Shown here: positions 50,269 to 62,600 of the stretch, piece by piece | Position numbering within the stretch: the first letter of the stretch is position 1 | Layout of the letters: the number at the start of each line of letters is the position of its first letter | Translations under genes and position numbers: made by a program | Notes under the pieces: model-generated | The model's database searches: none | The model's input: the letters and a program-made list of their open reading frames with translations, nothing else | What the model was told of the DNA's origin: nothing | Assembly (NCBI RefSeq): GCF_026898115.1 | Contig: NZ_CP114036.1 | Span: 620,001 to 684,000 of the forward strand | Direction: 5' to 3' | Length of the DNA stretch: 64,000 bases | DNA from: Streptomyces sp. S465 | GTDB lineage: Bacteria; Actinomycetota; Actinomycetes; Streptomycetales; Streptomycetaceae

Positions 50269-51936
50269 GTGACTGTTGCCGCAGTCGGCCATACCGGTGA
50301 TGCCATGGAACTCTTCCGCGGCACCGCGCCCAGCCCGTCGTTCCTCGCGCTCCACCGCGCCGGGCTCACGGGTGGCGGACAGGAGCTCGTGGACTTCCGC
50401 GTCCCCTGCAACCCGTACTTCCCCACCCCCGCGATGTTCGCCGTGATGGCGGTCAGGCTGCGGGACATCCTCACCTCCTACCCGAGCTCCGCGGAGACCA
50501 TCACCGCCGAACTGGCCGATGTGCTCGGGCTGCGGCCGCAGACCATGGCGATGGGCAACGGCTCGACCGAGCTCATCACCTGGATCGACCATCTCCTGGT
50601 GAAGGAGAGCCTGGCCGTGCCGATCCCCACCTTCGGCCGGTGGACCGACCAGCCGATGGAGACCGGCAAACGGGTCGACATGTTCCAGCTTCCGGAAATG
50701 AGCGGGTTCGCCCTCGATCCGAACGCCTTCGTCACCTTCGTACGCTCCCGGGGCTCACGGGCCGCCGTGATCTGCAACCCCAACAATCCCGACGGCGGAC
50801 TGCTCTCCCGCCGGGCCGTCATCGGCATCATGGACGCCCTGGCCGACCTCGACCTGATCGTGATCGACGAGTCGTTCCTGGAGTTCGCGGACGCCGAGGC
50901 GTATCCGAGCGTCGTCGACGAGGCGGTGCTGCGCCCGAACGTGATCGTGCTGCGCGGCCTCGGCAAGAACTTCGGGCTGCACGGTGTGCGGTTCGGCTAT
51001 CTGGTCGCCCATCCGGCGCTCGCCGCGCAGATCCGCTCCCGGCTGCCGAAGTGGAACCTCAACTCCTTCGCCGAGGTCATCGTCTTCATGCTGAAGCGGT
51101 ACCGGCACGAGTACGCCGAGAGCCTGCGCATGATCGGCCGCGACCGGCAGCTGATGACCACCCAGCTGGCCGGACTGCCCGGCGTGACGGTCTACCCCTC
51201 CCAGGGCAACTTCGTCTTCGTCAGGCTGCCGGGCGGAACGGACGGCAGCTGGGTCCGGGACCAGCTGCTGTCCCAGCACGGCGTGCTGGTGCGCGAATGC
51301 GGCAACAAGCTCGGCAGCAGCAGCCAGTTCATGCGCCTGGTGGTGCGTTCCCAGCCGGATGTGCAGCGGCTGCTGACCGGACTGAGCACGGTGCTGTACG
51401 GAACGTCCTTCTACGCTCCGCGAGTCGGCTGGGAGCAGCAGCCGTCACTGGACGCGGGCCCATCGGGGCATGCGGGCTACTCGGACTCTGCGGGTTACCC
51501 CGGTTATGCGGATGGTGCGGGTGCTTCCGGGTACGGGGTGTCCGCCTCCGCGCAGCGGCAGCCGCTGGACCTGCCCTACCAGCAGCCGCCCGCGGAGCTG
51601 GCGCCCGCGTATGTCGCGATGCCCCCGGCCCAGCCGCCCCTGTACCAGGTTCCGGCCGCGCTGCCGCAGCCCCCGATGGTCCAGTTCCAGGCCGCCGCGG
51701 GACAGGGGGAGGCGGCCGGGTACGGCCGGGTACGACCGGAGGAGACGACGATCGAACAGTTCCCCGTCCAGGGCCGGCAGCCGGATGCCGGTGCGCCCCA
51801 GCCGTCGCCGACGGAGCGGACGCGGACCATGACCTACGACCCCGCCGAGCGGGCCGACGACCCGATGGGGCAGGCTCCGGCGCTGCGGCGCTACCCGCGC
51901 CCCGCGGCCTACCTCCAGGACGACTCGATGGCATGA
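50269..51936 (+). CDS. PLP aminotransferase (HisC-like) with long disordered C-terminal tail
   Basis: The 555-residue protein starts at GTG after GAGGAGG (7 nt). Residues 1-380 are a fold-type I class I/II aminotransferase: GNGSTELITWIDHLL, ICNPNNPDGG, VIDESFLEF, the PLP lysine in LRGLGKNFGLHGVRFGY, and the substrate arginine region FMRLVVRS. The last 165 residues are low-complexity and rich in Tyr, Pro, Gln and Ala, with GY/SGY repeats, and have no counterpart in HisC. The CDS ends shortly before a convergent hypothetical gene. The amino donor and acceptor are unknown; it is not in a histidine operon. Confidence 0.85.
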   Translation: MTVAAVGHTGDAMELFRGTAPSPSFLALHRAGLTGGGQELVDFRVPCNPYFPTPAMFAVMAVRLRDILTSYPSSAETITAELADVLGLRPQTMAMGNGSTELITWIDHLLVKESLAVPIPTFGRWTDQPMETGKRVDMFQLPEMSGFALDPNAFVTFVRSRGSRAAVICNPNNPDGGLLSRRAVIGIMDALADLDLIVIDESFLEFADAEAYPSVVDEAVLRPNVIVLRGLGKNFGLHGVRFGYLVAHPALAAQIRSRLPKWNLNSFAEVIVFMLKRYRHEYAESLRMIGRDRQLMTTQLAGLPGVTVYPSQGNFVFVRLPGGTDGSWVRDQLLSQHGVLVRECGNKLGSSSQFMRLVVRSQPDVQRLLTGLSTVLYGTSFYAPRVGWEQQPSLDAGPSGHAGYSDSAGYPGYADGAGASGYGVSASAQRQPLDLPYQQPPAELAPAYVAMPPAQPPLYQVPAALPQPPMVQFQAAAGQGEAAGYGRVRPEETTIEQFPVQGRQPDAGAPQPSPTERTRTMTYDPAERADDPMGQAPALRRYPRPAAYLQDDSMA

Positions 51937-51947
51937 CCGCCTTGAGG

Positions 51948-52418
51948 TCACGATCCCGGCGGCCGGTCGCCGCCCGGCCAGGCCGGGGAGACCCCGGCCG
52001 CCGCGCAGACCGCGATGTGCAGCAGCAGGGGATGGGTGTACGGCTCTCCGTCGCCGGGCCAGTGCACCACCCGAGGCTCCTCCGTCCCCGTGGGGCCGGT
52101 CCGCCCTCCGGGCGGGCCGGTCACCATGGCACCGGCCGCGTAGACGACCGGTGCGGGCCAGTCGACCCCGACGTCCGACTGAGGCGGCACGATCCACCAC
52201 CAGCGCCCCGCACCGGCGAGGACACATCCGGCCCGGGGCAGCAGAGCCATGACGCCGGGGCCGTGCCGCTCGGTGATCCCCACCGCGTCATAGGCCCGGT
52301 CCCCGCGCAGCGCCGACGGCAGCTGAAGGCGGTGGCGGCCGGGCACCGGGCGGAGTCCACGCCGGACGAACCGGCCGCGGACGAAGCCGGTCAGCGCATC
52401 GGCGAAGGCGTACGTCAT
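51948..52418 (-). CDS. Hypothetical protein near an XRE/DUF397 pair
   Basis: The 156-residue protein starts MTYAFADALTGFVRGRFV. Pairs of RRGLRPVPGRHRL, GRWWWIVPPQSDVG and HWPGDGEPYTHPLLLHIAV suggest a small soluble protein; I recognise no named domain. No ribosome-binding site lies before the ATG, but TGATGT ends 8 bp upstream, so it could be leaderless. It is divergent from the XRE gene, a frequent neighbour arrangement for small regulators in Streptomyces. Confidence 0.55.
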   Translation of the reverse strand: MTYAFADALTGFVRGRFVRRGLRPVPGRHRLQLPSALRGDRAYDAVGITERHGPGVMALLPRAGCVLAGAGRWWWIVPPQSDVGVDWPAPVVYAAGAMVTGPPGGRTGPTGTEEPRVVHWPGDGEPYTHPLLLHIAVCAAAGVSPAWPGGDRPPGS

Positions 52419-52531
52419 CTATCGGCACATCACAAAGGTCGGGCCGCTTGCGCCTGCGGTCACTGCGGCAGGGCGCGGTAACGGGATCATGACGCCACTA
52501 TGCGCACCGCCCCGCACACTTGGCAAGGGTC

Positions 52532-52560
52532 ACTCTGAAAAGTGCAGAGTTGTAAGTGCA
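52532..52560. promoter_or_regulatory. Inverted and direct repeats upstream of the XRE gene
   Basis: ACTCTG (52532-52537) and CAGAGT (52545-52550) form an inverted repeat, and AAGTGCA appears twice 14 bp apart (52540-52546, 52554-52560). They lie 70-100 bp upstream of the XRE start and could be its own operator. Confidence 0.35.
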
Positions 52561-52630
52561 ATGTGTTCGTTCCGCTCTGGCCATGGCACACTGCGAACAT
52601 CAGCGTTGGGGAGGTCAGGGAGGGATTCAG

Positions 52631-53491
52631 GTGAGCGAACCGCGGTCGGCGCCGACCGTGGGTCAGGTCGTCCTCGGCAAGAGGCTCCAGGATCTGCGGG
52701 AGAAGGCGGGGTTCAAGCGGGACGAGGCGGCCAGAGTGCTGCGGGTCGCACCCGCCACCGTCCGCCGCATGGAGACCGCCGAGGTCGCACTGAAGGTTCC
52801 GTATGTGCAGATGCTGCTGGACGCCTACGGCATCACCGGTGAGGAGCTGGATTCGTTCATCACCCTGACCGAGGAGGCCAACAAGCCCGGCTGGTGGCAG
52901 CGGTTCCACGACATCCTCCCGGACTGGTTCAGCGTGCACGTCAGCCTGGAGGGCGCGGCCGAAATGATCCGGGCGTACGAGCCGCACTTCGTCCCCGGAC
53001 TGCTCCAGACCGAGGACTACGCCCGCGCGGTGATGCAGACCGGTGCCATCGGCCAGGCCGGCCCCCAGCAGGCGGAGCGCCATGTGGCGCTGCGCATGGA
53101 GCGGCAGTCGCTGCTCACCCGGAGGGAGCCGCCCCGCCTGTGGGTCGTGATGGACGAGACCGTGCTGCGCCGGCAGGTGGGTTCGGCGACGGTGATGCGC
53201 CGCCAGATCGACCGGCTGCTGGAGTCCACCGAGATGCCGCACGTCACGCTCCAGGTCTCGGAGTTCTGCTCCGGGCACCATCCGGGCACCTATGGGCCCT
53301 TCGTCCTCTTCCGCTTCGCTGTTCCCGAACTGCCGGACATGGTCTACGTCGAGTACCTGACCGGCGCCGTCTACCTCGATGAGCGCATCGAGGTGGCCTC
53401 CCACCTGGAGGCCATGGACCGCATGGCGGCCCAGGCGGCAACCGCACGACGCACAAAGGAAATCCTGCGCGATTTCCGCAAGGAGCTCTGA
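52631..53491 (+). CDS. XRE-family regulator with DUF5753 domain
   Basis: The 286-residue protein has an N-terminal helix-turn-helix (about residues 15-70: RLQDLREKAGFKRDEAARVL, VAPATVRRMETAEV) and a C-terminal DUF5753 domain (about 95-280: YEPHFVPGLLQTEDYARAVM, RLWVVMDETVLRRQVG, LQVSEF and YVEYLTGAVYLDE). These BldB/WhiJ-type regulators pair with small DUF397 proteins and act in development and antibiotic control. The start is GTG at 52631 with GAGGG about 6-9 nt upstream. The DUF397 gene begins 5 bp after the stop. Confidence 0.92.
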   Translation: MSEPRSAPTVGQVVLGKRLQDLREKAGFKRDEAARVLRVAPATVRRMETAEVALKVPYVQMLLDAYGITGEELDSFITLTEEANKPGWWQRFHDILPDWFSVHVSLEGAAEMIRAYEPHFVPGLLQTEDYARAVMQTGAIGQAGPQQAERHVALRMERQSLLTRREPPRLWVVMDETVLRRQVGSATVMRRQIDRLLESTEMPHVTLQVSEFCSGHHPGTYGPFVLFRFAVPELPDMVYVEYLTGAVYLDERIEVASHLEAMDRMAAQAATARRTKEILRDFRKEL

Positions 53492-53496
53492 TCGGA

Positions 53497-53733
53497 ATGG
53501 ACCGCATTCACAACGGCATGCGCGCGACCGACCTCGGCAGCGAGGGCTGGCACAAGCCGTGGAGCGGTGGCAACGGCGGCAACTGCGTCGAAGCCATGAG
53601 GCTGGACGACGGCCGGGTCGCGATCCGTCAGTCGACCGATCCGGACGGTCCGGCGCTGATCTACACCCGCAACGAGATCGTCGCGTTCATCCAGGGCGCC
53701 AAGGCCGGCGAGGCGGACTTCCTCGTCTCCTGA
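53497..53733 (+). CDS. DUF397 domain protein
   Basis: The 78-residue protein shows the DUF397 pattern: SEGWHKPWSGGNGGNCVEAM, DGRVAIRQSTDPDGPALIYT and EIVAFIQGAKAGEADFLV. Such proteins are the small partners of XRE-DUF5753 regulators and are thought to modulate their DNA binding. It begins 5 bp after the XRE stop, so the pair is co-transcribed. A perfect terminator follows. Confidence 0.92.
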   Translation: MDRIHNGMRATDLGSEGWHKPWSGGNGGNCVEAMRLDDGRVAIRQSTDPDGPALIYTRNEIVAFIQGAKAGEADFLVS

Positions 53734-53740
53734 CGTGCCG

Positions 53741-53770
53741 GGCCGCCGCGTGTCCTCGCACGCGGCGGCC
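53741..53770. terminator. Bidirectional terminator after the DUF397 gene
   Basis: GGCCGCCGCGTG and CACGCGGCGGCC form a perfect 12-bp stem around the 6-nt loop TCCTCG, between the convergent DUF397 and M20 peptidase stops. Confidence 0.85.
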
Positions 53771-53806
53771 ATGGCCGCCGGCCCGGCGGCCGTCTGACTC
53801 CGGCCG

Positions 53807-54961
53807 TTACGAGGCGTCCGCCGCGAGCGCCCGCAGCAGACCGATGGTCAGCGCGGTACGGGACGGGATCGGGGCGAGCACCGTGTGCTCGTGACGGGCG
53901 TGGGCACCGGAGCCCAGGGCACCGAGCCCGTCGAGGACCGGGCGGCCGAGCGCGGAGACGAAGTTGCCGTCGCTGGCCCCGCCGACCGCGGTCTCCGTCA
54001 GCTCCCAGCCCTGTTCCGCGGCGACGGCGTGGGCCCGCTGGAACAGCCGGCGGGAGGCGTCGCCCGGCACCATCGGCGGACGGTTCCACTCACCGGTGAC
54101 GGTCAGCCGCACCCGCTGGTCGGAGGGGGCGAGGGCGTGCAGCGCGGCGTCGATCCGCGCCATCTCCTCCGGTTCGGCGATCCGGATGTCGATTCCGCAG
54201 CTCGCGCGGGCGGCGATCACATTGCGCCCGGTACCGCCGCTGATCAGCCCCACGTTCACCGTGGTCCCCCGCTCCGGGGCGCTGAGCCCGGCGATCCGCG
54301 GGACGACCTCGGCCAGCGCGTGGATGGCACTCGCCCCCGCGAACGGGTCGAGACCCGCATGCGATTCGACACCGTACGCGGTCACGTCGAACAGCCCGAC
54401 CCCCTTACGGACGGTCTTGAGCGCACCGTCCAGCGATGCCTCGAAGACCAGCGTGGCCAGGACGTCCTCGCTCAGCCGCTCGATATGGCGCCGGGAGGCG
54501 GGGCTGCCGATCTCCTCGTCGCCGTTGAGCAGCAGCCGCACCGTGGGATGCGGCAGCTCCAGCTCGCGCAGCAGCCGCAGCGCCCAGACGGCCTGCACCA
54601 GCCCCGTCTTCATGTCGAAGACACCGGGTCCGCTCGCCCGGCCGTCCTCGATCTCGAAGGGCCATTCGGCGAGCGTCCCGGCCGGCCAGACCGTGTCGTA
54701 GTGGCACAGCAGCAGCACCGTGCCGGGTGCGGTACCGCGATAGGTCACGGTCAGCACATCGCCGTGGGGTCCGCAGTCGTGGCGTTCCGTCGCGTCCGGC
54801 TCGCCGAGCCGCTCGACGAGCCAGCCGCTGATCGTGGCGAGCCCGGCGTCCAGCAGCCGCTTGTCATTGCTCGGCGTCTCCAGCTCCACCAGCGTCCGCA
54901 GGTCCTGGATCATCTCGGGCAGCGCCTGACGGGTGGCGGCGGTGAGGTCGGAGGGGGTCAT
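53807..54961 (-). CDS. M20-family metallopeptidase (carboxypeptidase G2-like)
   Basis: The 384-residue protein has the M20 zinc-site motifs: LLCHYDTVWPAG (first histidine and aspartate), SGPGVFDMKTG (bridging aspartate), LLNGDEEIGS (catalytic and metal glutamates), a dimerisation domain (about 185-295) and GGASDGNF late in the chain. This order fits the glutamate carboxypeptidase G2 subgroup that removes C-terminal glutamate or similar residues. No signal peptide is seen. GGAAGGA precedes the ATG at 54961. The gene stands alone. Confidence 0.88.
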   Translation of the reverse strand: MTPSDLTAATRQALPEMIQDLRTLVELETPSNDKRLLDAGLATISGWLVERLGEPDATERHDCGPHGDVLTVTYRGTAPGTVLLLCHYDTVWPAGTLAEWPFEIEDGRASGPGVFDMKTGLVQAVWALRLLRELELPHPTVRLLLNGDEEIGSPASRRHIERLSEDVLATLVFEASLDGALKTVRKGVGLFDVTAYGVESHAGLDPFAGASAIHALAEVVPRIAGLSAPERGTTVNVGLISGGTGRNVIAARASCGIDIRIAEPEEMARIDAALHALAPSDQRVRLTVTGEWNRPPMVPGDASRRLFQRAHAVAAEQGWELTETAVGGASDGNFVSALGRPVLDGLGALGSGAHARHEHTVLAPIPSRTALTIGLLRALAADAS

Positions 54962-55183
54962 CGAGGGGTCCTTCCCGGGCGGCGTGGGTGAGGGAGCGGC
55001 TGGGGGCCAACGGACGGGCGCGCCGGGGCCGAGGGGAATGCCCAGCGGCCACCAGACGCGCCGGCCCGCCACCCCTCGGCGCGCTACGTCTGGGTCGTCG
55101 CGGGCACCTCCTCGGTCCTCCACCACGGTGTTCCGGGACGAGGACGGCCTGGCCGAGCTGCCGGTCCGGTCAGCGCGACGCCG

Positions 55184-56020
55184 TCACTCCCCCGGCGGCG
55201 TCCCGTCCCACTCCAGGACGGCCACGTCGTCGCCCACGGCCAGTTTTCCGGTGCGGGTCACGGAGAACTGGCAGCCGAAGAACGGGCTGCCACCGTCGTC
55301 CCCCCGCCGGTAGCCGGCCAGGGTGCGCAGGGGCTCCGGGCCCGCCTTGGCGCCCGTGTCCTGGTCCACGAGCGTCACCGCGCACCGGTCGGTGAGCTTG
55401 GCGAAGCCCAGTTCGGCACCGCCGACGGCCACCTTGCGGACCCGGTCCTCCCAATGGGGTTCGTCCCATCCGTCGATGACGATGCCGGGACGGAAACGGC
55501 TCATCGGCACGGCCGCGCCGCCCGCCCCGGTGATCCGCCGGTTCAGCCCGTCCAGACTGGCCCGGGAGACGAGGTGCACCGCGCCGCTGTCGGCGTAGCC
55601 GCAGGTGCCGGGGATCCATCCGTCGGTCACCCGGTCGTGCTCCGGGGGCACCCGCACCAGCCTGCTCGGTGCGCCCAGCACCCGCGAGAACCACGCGGCG
55701 GCCTCCTCGCCCTGGTCGATGCCGAGGTAGGGCGTGTGGAACACCTTGACCTCGCGCCGGGCGGAGGTGGTGTCGATGTCGAGGGCCAGCTCCCCCTCAC
55801 CCGGAGCCGACAGGGTGAGCCGGTCGCCACCGGGGCCGACGACCGGGCGAATGACGGCGAGCCGGGGATCGGTCCGCTGGGTGCGGCACACCCCGTCCTC
55901 GTCGACGACCATGAACGCGCGGTCGTGCGGCAGACCCGCCTCCGTCAGCAGCGCTTCGGTTACGGGCACGCCCGCACAGCCCTTGATGGGATAACAGGTC
56001 AACTCAACGACGGTCGCCAC
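55184..56020 (-). CDS. MOSC-domain protein (mARC-like)
   Basis: The 278-residue protein has an N-terminal MOSC_N beta-barrel (about 1-120: VVELTCYPIKGCAGVPVTEA, DRAFMVVDEDG) and a MOSC domain (about 135-275) with FRPGIVIDGWDEPHWED and the conserved cysteine in LTDRCAVTLVDQDTG, which in mARC/YcbX proteins binds the molybdenum cofactor. It may be a molybdenum-dependent N-reductase. The start is GTG at 56020, 6 bp after a TAAGGT -10 element and without a ribosome-binding site, so it looks leaderless. Confidence 0.85.
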   Translation of the reverse strand: MATVVELTCYPIKGCAGVPVTEALLTEAGLPHDRAFMVVDEDGVCRTQRTDPRLAVIRPVVGPGGDRLTLSAPGEGELALDIDTTSARREVKVFHTPYLGIDQGEEAAAWFSRVLGAPSRLVRVPPEHDRVTDGWIPGTCGYADSGAVHLVSRASLDGLNRRITGAGGAAVPMSRFRPGIVIDGWDEPHWEDRVRKVAVGGAELGFAKLTDRCAVTLVDQDTGAKAGPEPLRTLAGYRRGDDGGSPFFGCQFSVTRTGKLAVGDDVAVLEWDGTPPGE

Positions 56021-58679
<2,659 letters not shown>

Positions 58680-58740
58680 CGGCTCGCACCGGACGCGTCG
58701 CGTCCGGCGAAGGTCCATCTCCTGGGGGTGGGGGAAGGGG

Positions 58741-58770
58741 AGGCCGCCCGAGGCACGGCTCGGGCGGCCT
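58741..58770. terminator. Terminator between the second rpf-like gene and the DUF429 gene
   Basis: AGGCCGCCCGAG and CTCGGGCGGCCT form a perfect 12-bp stem with the 6-nt loop GCACGG, between two convergent genes. Confidence 0.85.
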
Positions 58771-58778
58771 CCCGCCAT

Positions 58779-58812
58779 CCGCGACCGCCCACCGTCCGCG
58801 ACCGCCCACCGT
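58779..58812. repeat. 17-bp direct tandem repeat (two copies)
   Basis: CCGCGACCGCCCACCGT occurs twice in tandem (58779-58795 and 58796-58812), followed by a further CCGCG, in the short gap after the terminator. Confidence 0.7.
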
Positions 58813-58840
58813 CCGCGCGGGAAGCCGTCGCGGGGAGCCG

Positions 58841-59578
58841 TCAGTACCAGATCGCGACGGGGAGCCCCGTGCCCGCCGCCGTCTCCGGCGGGTCGGGAAG
58901 GCTCCGGGCGGTCCCGAGCGCGATGCGCCGCGCGCTCCAGGCCGCCGCCGCGGCGTCCAGGACGTCGTCGGGCGGCACCCGCCCGGCCGGTCCGAGGTCG
59001 TCGGGCAGAGCGATGCCCCAGTCCGCCAGCAGCCGGCGCCGCACGGCCTGGCCGTTCCAGCTCTTCTTGCTCCAGGCCACCGGCCGCCCCTCGTTGACGG
59101 CGGCGAAGGAGACCTCGGGATGGACCTCGTACAGCCGGTGGTCGCCCCCGTCCCGGCAGGCGTTGGCCTCGCGCAGCTTCACCGCCAGCCCCCAGGACTG
59201 ACGGCTCATTCCCCGGCCGGTCAGCCGACGGCAGCGCGCGTTGGCGTCGGCGTAGTCCGCCGCCTCCCAGACCTCGCGCGGCGGCACGGAGAAGACCCGG
59301 GAGCGGTGCGGGGCCACCATGGCGACGGCCAGGCCGTCCGCCGCGCGCCGCTCGGACGTCGGCAGCCCCAGCGGCATGTCGACCGCCACCACGGCGGCCT
59401 CCGGTATCCGGCCGAGCAGCTCGCTCAGCCCGCCGGCCGTATCCGCCCCGGCGAAGCGGCCCTGCGCACACAGGGCCACGGCGACCCAGCCGGTGCGGCA
59501 GGCATCCACCCCCACGACGGGCGATTCGGCGCATCCGGACGCGGGAGGGGTGTGAAAAGCGGCGCGGCGGGAACCCAT
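58841..59578 (-). CDS. DUF429 family protein
   Basis: The 245-residue protein has the DUF429 RNase H-like pattern: VVGVDACRTGWVAVALCAQG, VAVDMPLGLPTSERRAAD, ADYADANARCRRLTGRGMS, and YEVHPEVSFAAVNEGRPVAW. The spaced acidic residues fit a nuclease or nucleotide-binding fold, but the activity is unknown. The start at 59578 was chosen over 59626 since homology begins after it. It is divergent from the formate dehydrogenase operon with about 60 bp between starts, so the promoters overlap. Confidence 0.82.
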   Translation of the reverse strand: MGSRRAAFHTPPASGCAESPVVGVDACRTGWVAVALCAQGRFAGADTAGGLSELLGRIPEAAVVAVDMPLGLPTSERRAADGLAVAMVAPHRSRVFSVPPREVWEAADYADANARCRRLTGRGMSRQSWGLAVKLREANACRDGGDHRLYEVHPEVSFAAVNEGRPVAWSKKSWNGQAVRRRLLADWGIALPDDLGPAGRVPPDDVLDAAAAAWSARRIALGTARSLPDPPETAAGTGLPVAIWY

Positions 59579-59639
59579 GCGCCGTATCTGACCACACGGG
59601 CCGACCAGCATGGAACCGAACGGCACGGAAGGACGGGCG

Positions 59640-62600
59640 ATGGGCGTACGTACATGGATCCGGGACTGGCCCGTCTACCGCCAGCTGACCGGAAGCGACC
59701 CGCTCGGGCGCGGCGCCGCCGCCACCTCGGCCGCCACCCGTGCACAGCGCCCCCGCACCGCCACCGCCGACAAGGTGGTGAAGTCGGTGTGCCCGTACTG
59801 CGCGGTGGGGTGCGCCCAGAACGTCTATGTGAAGGACGGCCGGGTGGTGCAGATCGAGGGCGACCCGGACTCACCGGTCAGCCGCGGCCGGCTGTGTCCC
59901 AAGGGCTCGGCGACCCTCCAGCTGACCACCGGTGAGTCCCGCCGCCACGAGGTGCTCTACCGCCGCCCGTACGGCACCGCATGGGAGCGGCTGGATCTGG
60001 ACACCGCGATGGACATGGTCGCCGACCGGGTGGTCCGCACCCGCCGCGAGACCTGGCAGTGGCAACAGGACGGGGTCGACGTCAACCGCACCCTGGGGAT
60101 CGCCAGCCTCGGCGGCGCCACCTTGGACAACGAGGAGAACTACCTCATCAAGAAGTTGCTGACCGGGCTCGGGGTGGTCCAGGTGGAGAACCAGGCCCGG
60201 GTCTGCCACTCCGCCACGGTCGCCGGGCTCGGCACCTCCTTCGGCCGGGGCGGCGCCACCACCTTTCTCCAGGACATGCAGAACTCGGACTGCATCGTGA
60301 TCGAGGGCTCCAACTTCGCCGAGGCGCACCCCGTGGGCTTCCAGTGGGTGATGGAGGCCAAGGCGCGCGGCGCGAAGGTCATCCATGTCGATCCGCGGTT
60401 CAGCCGCACCAGCGCGCTGGCCGATCTGTACGTGCCGATCCGGGCCGGCACCGACATCGCCTTCCTCGGCGGCATCATCAACCACGTCCTGACCGGCGGC
60501 CACGACTTCCGCAGTTACGTCCTGGAGTACACCAACGCCGCCACCATCGTCGGCGAGGATTTCCAGGACACCGAGGACCTGTCCGGGATCTTCTCCGGCC
60601 TCGACCCGGAGACCCGCCACTACGACGTCTCCACCTGGACCTATGAGGGCGGCCAGGTCCAGGCCCCGCAGGGCGCGCCCGACGAGCTGTACCAGGAGCG
60701 CACCCGCCGTGGCGCGTCCCTGTCGACCGCCGCCTTCTCCGAGTCCCACGGCTCCGGCGGCGCGCCCGTCTCCGCGCAGGTCCCCACCGACCGCACCCTG
60801 GAGCACCCGCGCTGCGTGTACCAGATCCTCAAGCGCCACTTCTCCCGGTACACACCCGAAATGGTCGAGGAGACCTGCGGGATCCCCCGGGACACCTTCC
60901 TGGAGGTGTGCCGCGCGCTGGTGGAGAACTCCGGCCCGGACCGCACCTCGGAGTTCGTGTACGCGGTCGGCTGGACCCAGCACACCGTGGGCTCCCAGTA
61001 CATCCGCACCGCGAGCATCCTCCAGCTGCTGCTGGGCAACATCGGCCGGCCCGGCGGTGGCATCCAGGCGCTGCGCGGCCACGCCAGCATCCAGGGCTCC
61101 AGCGACATCCCGACCCTGTTCAACGTGCTCCCCGGTTACATCCCCATGCCGCACGCCCACGCGCACGAGGACCTGGACACCTTCATCGAGGCCATAAAGA
61201 CCGACAAGGGGTTCTGGGGGGAGATGCGCTCCTACGTCGTCAGCCTGCTCAAGGCGTACTTCGGCGACGCGGCGCGCGCGGACAACGACTACTGCTTCGG
61301 CCATCTGCCCCGGCTGACCGGCTCCCACAGCACCTACCACACGGTGAAGGAGATGCTGGAGGGGCGCTGCAAGGGCTACTTCCTGATGGGCGAGAACCCC
61401 GCCGTGGGCTCGGCCAACACCAAGATGCAGCGGCTGGCCATGGCCAACCTGGAGTGGCTGGTGGTCCGCGACTTCTCCCTCATCGAGTCCGCCACCTGGT
61501 GGCAGGACGGTCCGGAGATCGAGACCGGCGAGCTGCGCACCGAGGACATCGCCACCGAGGTGTTCTTCTTCCCCGCCGCCGCCCACACCGAGAAGTCGGG
61601 CTCCTTCACCAACACCAACCGCATGCTCCAGTGGCACTTCGCCGCCAAGGAGCCCGACGGCGAGGCGCGCAGCGATCTGTGGTTCATGTACCACCTGGGA
61701 CGGCGGATCAAGGAGCGGCTGGCGGACTCCACCGACCCCATGGACCGGCCCGTCCAGGATCTGGCCTGGTCCTACCCCACCGAGGGGCCGCACGCCGAGC
61801 CCAGCGCCGAGGCGGTCCTGGCCGAGATCAACGGCCGTGACGCGCGGGGCGCGCCGCTCAGCGCCTACACCCAGCTGAGGGACGACGGCTCCACCTCCTG
61901 CGGCTGCTGGATCTACTGCGGGGTGTACGCCGACGGCGTCAACCAGGCCGCCCGCCGCAAACCCCACACCGAGCAGGACTGGATCGCCGCCGAATGGGCC
62001 TGGTCCTGGCCCGCCAACCGCCGCATCCTCTACAACCGCGCCTCGGCCGATCCGTCCGGCGCCCCGTGGAGCGAACGCAAGGCGCTGGTGTGGTGGGACG
62101 CCGACCGGCAGCGGTGGACCGGCCATGACATCCCCGACTTCGTCCCCGACCGGGCGCCCTCCTACCGGCCGCCAAAGGACGCCAAGGGCCCGGACGCGCT
62201 CAGCGGGGTGGACCCGTTCATCATGCAGGCCGACGGCAAGGGGTGGCTGTACGCCCCGGCCGGGCTGGTGGACGGCCCGCTGCCGACGCACTACGAGCCG
62301 CAGGACTCCCCGGTGCGCAATCCGCTCTACCCGGAGCAGCAGCGCAACCCGGTCCGGGAGGTGCTCCCCGATGAACACAACCTCTTCCATCCCAGCGGGG
62401 GCGAACCGGGCAGCGAGGTGTTCCCGTACATGATCACCACCTATCGGCTCACCGAGCACTTCACGGCGGGCGGGATGAGCCGCTGGACGCCGTACCTCGC
62501 CGAGCTCCAGCCGGAGTTCTTCTGCGAGGTCTCCCCCGAGCTGGCCGCCGAGCGGCGTCTGGAGCACACCGGCTGGGCGACGCTGATCAGCGCCCGCGGG

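Noticed and set aside
52556..52630. N-terminal extension of the XRE gene from 52556
   Set aside because: It lies in the promoter region with repeats, lacks similarity, and a GTG with a good ribosome-binding site exists at 52631.
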